From contig VWND01000076.1 in NCBI GenBank assembly GCA_009599575.1, positions 1,844,084 to 1,908,083 of the forward strand: 64,000 nt of DNA. The letters run 5' to 3'. The notes under the pieces are model-generated. The model was not told the origin of the DNA, made no database searches, and saw only the letters and a program-made list of their open reading frames with translations. A program made the position numbers and the translations under genes. Origin of the DNA: Blumeriella jaapii. Lineage: Eukaryota; Ascomycota; Leotiomycetes; Helotiales; Drepanopezizaceae. How positions within the stretch are numbered: position 1 is the stretch's first letter; the number at the start of each line of letters is the position of its first letter. Below are positions 60,579-64,000 of this stretch, piece after piece.

Positions 60579-60876
60579 TGTAAAAGTAGGTAGGAAAACC
60601 AGACTGATACGGCCATATGTCGGTGGGTAAGATAGTCTAGGGAATTCCTAGAAAAAACTAAAAAAAAAAAAAAAAAAATAAATAAAAATATAAATTAAAT
60701 TAAAACTGCGTACTTATAGTATTATTTAAAAAGGTGCCTTGCTTTTATACCTGTTTGAAAATAATTAATGGCAAAAGGTTTCGAAAAGGTTTATGCTTCG
60801 ATTATAGCTAAAATTACTAATTTTTATTAATACAAAATATTACCGTTTTATATTTTGTTTTAAATAATATACGTAG
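60579..60876 (-). mobile_element. GypA-5: reverse 3' LTR and 24 bp of internal end
   Basis: 60579-60852 is a reverse GypA LTR (TGTAAAAGTAGG...CCGTTTTATA); 60853-60876 matches the GypA sequence just inside the 3' LTR (compare 13279-13302). The element is then cut by a GypB LTR. It is inserted in GypA-4 in opposite orientation. Confidence 0.85.
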
Positions 60877-61036
60877 TGTTACGATCCTGGCCTGGCTAGT
60901 GGTAGTTGCCAGTGGTATGGCTGCCAGTGGTATGATTGCCAGTGGGTATAAATGCTGGTGGTGTTGGATTAAGATTTGGGCACGGACCAACTCGGCCACT
61001 AGGCCTCGCGCTAAATCACTAATATTATAAGCGAGA
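60877..61036 (+). mobile_element. GypB-3: truncated LTR
   Basis: Starts TGTTACGATCCTGG, carries about four 15-bp units, then GGGCACGGACCAACTCGG and GCCTCGCGCTAAATCAC. Homology fades around 61020-61036 where the palindrome and the tandem array take over. It lacks the TATA half. The 15-bp units here have one-base indels, so the MAASG frame is lost. Confidence 0.8.
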
Positions 61037-61046
61037 GAAATTTTGG

Positions 61047-61068
61047 TGGTCACCAACGTTGGTGACCA
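61047..61068. other. Perfect 22-bp palindrome at the edge of the tandem array
   Basis: TGGTCACCAAC followed by GTTGGTGACCA, a perfect dyad. It uses the same GGTCACC/GGTGACC words as the hairpin inside each 189-bp unit and lies 3 bases before the array, so it may be a folded-back unit end. Confidence 0.9.
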
Positions 61069-61070
61069 GT

Positions 61071-62375
61071 CTTGGCAGACCCTGGTGACCAAAGAAAGTT
61101 GGTCACCAGGTCGGTTTTTTCGCAAAAAATTATTCGATTTGAAAAATAAAATTATATTCGTATTCAGCAATTATTAATTAATTATCTTTTGTACGCAAAA
61201 GCTTATAAATACGATTAATAAATTAAAAAGTTGTAATAACCCCCCTCTCTAACCCTAATCTTGGCAGACCCTGGTAACCGACTTTCTTTGGTCACCAGGT
61301 CGGTTTTTTTTCGCAAAAATTATTCGATTTGAAAAATAAAATTATATTCGTATTCAGCTTACTAATTAATAATCTTTTGTACGCAAAAGCTTATAAATAC
61401 GATTAATAAATTAAAAAGTTGTAAATAACCCCCCCCTCTAACCCTAATCTTGGCAGACCCTGGTAAACCGACTTTCTTTGGTCACAGGTCGGTTTTTTTC
61501 GCAAAAATTATTCGATTTTAAAAATAAATTTATATTTGTATTCAATTTATTAATTATTAATTCTTTATACGCAAAAGCTTATAAATACGATAATAAATTA
61601 AAAAGTTGTAATAACCCCCCCTTCTAACCCTAATTTTGGCAGAACCCTGGTAACCGACTTTCTTTGGTCATCAGGTCGGTTTTTTTTCGCAAAAATTATT
61701 CGATTTTAAAAATAAATTTATATTTGTATTCAACTTATTAATTATTAATCTTTTATACGCAAAGCTTATAAATACGATTAATAAATTAAAAAGTTGTAAA
61801 TATAACCCCCCCCTTCTAATCCTAATCTTGGCAGACCCTGGTAACCGACTTTCTTTGGTCACCAGGTCGGTTTTTTCGCAAAAATTATTCGATTTTAAAA
61901 ATAAAAATTATATTTGTATTCAACTTATTAATTATTAATCTTTTATACGCAAAAGCTTATAAATACGATTAATTAAATTAAAAAGTTGTAACAATAACCC
62001 CCCCTTCTAACCCTAATCTTGGCAGACCCTGGTAACCGACTTTCTTTGGTCACCAGGTCGGTTTTTTCGCAAAAAAATTATTCGATTTTAAAAATAAATT
62101 TATATTTGTATTTAACTTATTAATTATTAATCTTTTATGCGCAAAAGCTTATAAATACGATTAATAAATTAAAAAGTTGTAATAACCCCCCCCTTCTAAC
62201 CCTAATCTTGGCAGACCCTGGTACCCGACTTTTTTTTTGGTCACTAAATCGGTTTTTTTCGCAAGAATTTTTCGATTTTAAAAAATAAATTAAATTCGTA
62301 TTTAGCTTACAAATTATTAATATTTTATAGGCAAAAGCTTATAAATATTATTAATTAATAATAACGTTATTTAAG
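61071..62375 (+). repeat. Tandem array 1: seven units of about 189 bp
   Basis: Unit starts (CTTGGCAGACCCTGG) at 61071, 61260, 61449, 61635, 61827, 62018 and 62207; spacing 186-192 bp. Each unit holds a hairpin (CCTGGTRACC ... GGTCACCAGG), an AT-rich middle with CGCAAAAGCTTATAAATACG, a C6-C7 run and a telomere-like box (TAACCCTAATC). Unit 7 diverges most. No coding potential. No similarity seen to the retroelements. Confidence 0.92.
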
Positions 62376-62379
62376 TCTC

Positions 62380-63445
62380 TACGAATTAACGCACGGACCA
62401 AAAAATAACTTGGCTCCAAAGCCTAATTCTACAGCCTGCGGTATTCGTATTTACTAGTAAACACACCAGCCCATTTCTTAATAGAATCGTTCAATTCTTT
62501 TTATATTTGGGTTATTAATATTAAAACTTATTTAATTCTTTTTATTTTGTACAATTCGATCTATTACTAATCGCAATGCAAACGTTCTACGAATTAAAGC
62601 ACGGACCAAGAATAACTTGGCTCCAAGCCTAATTCTACAGCCTGCGGTATTCGTATTTACTAGTAAAACACCAGCCCATTTCTTAATAGAATCGTTCAAT
62701 TCTTTTTATATTTGGGTTATTAATATTAAAACTTATTTAATTCTTTTTATTTTGTACAATTCGATTTATTATTAATCGCAATGCAAGCGTTTTACGAACT
62801 GACGCACGGACCAAAAATAGCTTGGCTCCAAAGCCTAATTCTACAGCCTGCGGTATTCGTATTTACTAGTAAAACACCAGCCCATTTCTTAATAAAATCG
62901 TTCAATTCTTTTTATATTTTGGGTTATTAATATTAAAACTTATTTAATTCTTTTTATTTTATAAAATTCGATTTATTATTAATCGCAATGCAAGCGTTTT
63001 TTTTACGAACTTACGCACGGACCAAGAATAGCTTGGCTCCAAAGCCTAATTCTACAGCCTGCGGTATTCGTATTTTACTAGTAAAACAACACAGCCCATT
63101 TCTGTTAAATAGAATCGTTCAATTCTTTTTATATTTGGGTTATTAATATTAAAAACTTATTTAATTCTTTTTATTTTATATAATCGATTTATTATTAATC
63201 GCAATGCAAGCGTTTTACGAACTGACGCACGGACCAAGAATAGCTTTGGCTCCAAAGCCTAATGCTACAGCCTGCGGTATTCGTATTTACTAGTAAAATA
63301 CCAGCCCATTTTTTAATAGAATCGTATAATTCTTTTTATATTTGGGTTATTAATATTAAAACTTATTTAATTTCTTTATTTTATACAATTCGATTTATTA
63401 TTAATCGCAATGCAAAACGTTCAGAAAATCGTGCACGGTCGCAAA
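62380..63445 (+). repeat. Tandem array 2: five units of about 205 bp plus a partial sixth
   Basis: Units start (ACGAAYTNANGCACGGACC) at 62391, 62589, 62794, 63005 and 63217; a degenerate start follows at about 63420 (CGTTCAGAAAATCGTGCACGG). Each unit contains GCCTAATTCTACAGCCTGCG, GTATTTACTAGTAAA and CCAGCCCATTTC, then AT-rich sequence. Differences between units are mostly 1-6-bp indels. The array directly follows array 1. Confidence 0.92.
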
Positions 63446-63840
63446 ATTTAACTTTCGCTTAAACCCATATTCGCCTAATTCCATACACGCACAAAATAAA
63501 CTTTAAAAAAAATATATTACTTTATATAACCTAGTCGTTCGTATGCTTTCGGGATAAGATAAAAGTCCCTAAAGCACTTATGGTGTAGTGGTGATGGTTT
63601 TCTGTAGGTTTAATTTCCTTCGTTATCCCATTGAGACACCCGTAAAGCCACGGGAAAAGGGGTTGTTAGGCGTTTGTCTGCTTTAATGCTCCGCCATTTG
63701 ATTTATAGAACCTAGGGTTGCATGCAAATTTTATGGCTCCGGCCCGTGTCTATTGAGCCCACGGGGTTTTGTATATATGGTGAATAAGTATGAGTCGGTG
63801 TATTGGTCTGCTTTGCTGTAAGTGTCTTTTTTTGTAATTT
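63446..63840 (+). other. Base-balanced segment with Pol III-box-like motifs
   Basis: Unlike its surroundings this segment is not AT-biased. It contains TGGTGTAGTGG (63581-63591), matching a tRNA-type A box, and GGTTTAATTTCC (63607-63618), resembling a B box after C-to-T change. The 26-base spacing is shorter than in a tRNA, and the flanking GGGATAA (63551) / TTATCCC (63623-63629) could pair, but no cloverleaf can be drawn. A hairpin CCCGT-AAAGCC-ACGGG lies at 63639-63654. A tRNA-derived SINE or a degraded unique sequence are both possible. Confidence 0.35.
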
Positions 63841-63841
63841 T

Positions 63842-63940
63842 AATTTAATTAATTAAAGTTTTCGAATAATTTAATTAATTAAAGTTTTTCGAATAATTAT
63901 TTAATTAAAGTTTTTTCGAAATAATTTAGTTAATTAAACA
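63842..63940 (+). repeat. Short AT-rich tandem repeat
   Basis: Three to four units of about 27-33 bp (TTTAATTAATTAAAG then TTTTCGAATAA), each with a TTAATTAA palindrome and a TTCGAA site. Unit ends differ by the length of the T run. Confidence 0.75.
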
Positions 63941-64000
63941 TTATCGTTTGCTATATGCTAAACGCGAAAAACTTAATTAAAGTTTTGAAAATTTTTCAAA

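Noticed and set aside
60817..61170. 117-codon minus-strand frame
   Set aside because: Crosses the GypA-5 LTR, the truncated GypB-3 LTR and the start of array 1, so it is a chance join.
61071..63445. CRISPR array or rDNA intergenic repeats
   Set aside because: Units of 189-205 bp abut one another without unique spacers, and no rRNA sequence is adjacent.
63551..63630. A normal tRNA gene of 80 nt
   Set aside because: Acceptor-like ends pair, but the T arm and anticodon arm do not, and the A/B-box spacing is too short.
1..64000. Mitochondrial DNA or an AT-rich bacterial genome as the source
   Set aside because: Chromoviral and Copia pol genes with LTRs, target duplications and directional C-to-T decay are nuclear fungal features; no mitochondrial or bacterial genes, ribosome binding sites or operons are seen.

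Overview
The window looks like a block of RIP-mutated heterochromatin (an AT-isochore, subtelomere or pericentromere) from a filamentous ascomycete (Pezizomycotina). I find no intact host gene. Almost every base belongs to a nested pile of LTR retrotransposons. Their coding regions are recognisable only after allowing for C-to-T and G-to-A decay: Gln codons have become TAA/TAG, Trp codons stops, Met codons ATA, and Ser/Pro codons Phe/Leu. That pattern, with strong AT richness in multi-copy DNA, is the signature of repeat-induced point mutation. I cannot name the genus from sequence alone.

Five kinds of element are present; the names here are local. GypA is a Ty3/Gypsy family of about 11.3 kb with 266-274 bp LTRs. 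It carries gag, protease, RT, RNase H and integrase with a GPY/F-type tail, then a further long reading frame ('ORF3', about 3 kb) that I do not recognise. GypB (6.5 kb) and GypC (6.45 kb) are Ty3/Gypsy chromoviruses with a degenerate chromodomain-like tail. Cop is a 7.0-kb Ty1/Copia element. TRIM-1 is a 1.4-kb non-autonomous LTR element that has escaped decay. TIR-1 is a 1.36-kb element with long terminal inverted repeats and no gene.

Layout. 1-4554: 3' part of GypA-1, inserted in the LTR of GypC-1. 4555-4793: rest of that LTR and leader. 4794-11262: complete GypB-1, inserted in the GypC-1 leader. 11263-11540: more GypC-1. 11541-11972: 3' end of GypC-3 (reverse). 11973-60578: GypA-4, split by GypB-2 (12718-58019). 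GypB-2 is itself split by GypA-2 (13012-45387, reverse) and GypC-2 (49377-55823). GypA-2 is split by GypA-3 (19763-39469) and TIR-1 (42484-43845). GypA-3 is split by TRIM-1 (24113-25507) and Cop (31664-38666). 60579-60876: reverse GypA-5 end. 60877 to about 61036: truncated GypB-3 LTR. Target-site duplications flank most of these joints and support an order of insertion seven levels deep.

From about 61040 the character changes: a perfect palindrome, seven units of a 189-bp tandem repeat carrying a telomere-like box, five units of a roughly 205-bp tandem repeat, and a small more GC-balanced segment with Pol III-box-like motifs before the window ends in AT-rich short repeats.

Functionally the region is a retroelement graveyard. 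Two chromoviruses are the sort of element expected to home to heterochromatin; the younger, low-copy or short insertions (TRIM-1, one end of Cop) are not, or only partly, RIP-mutated.
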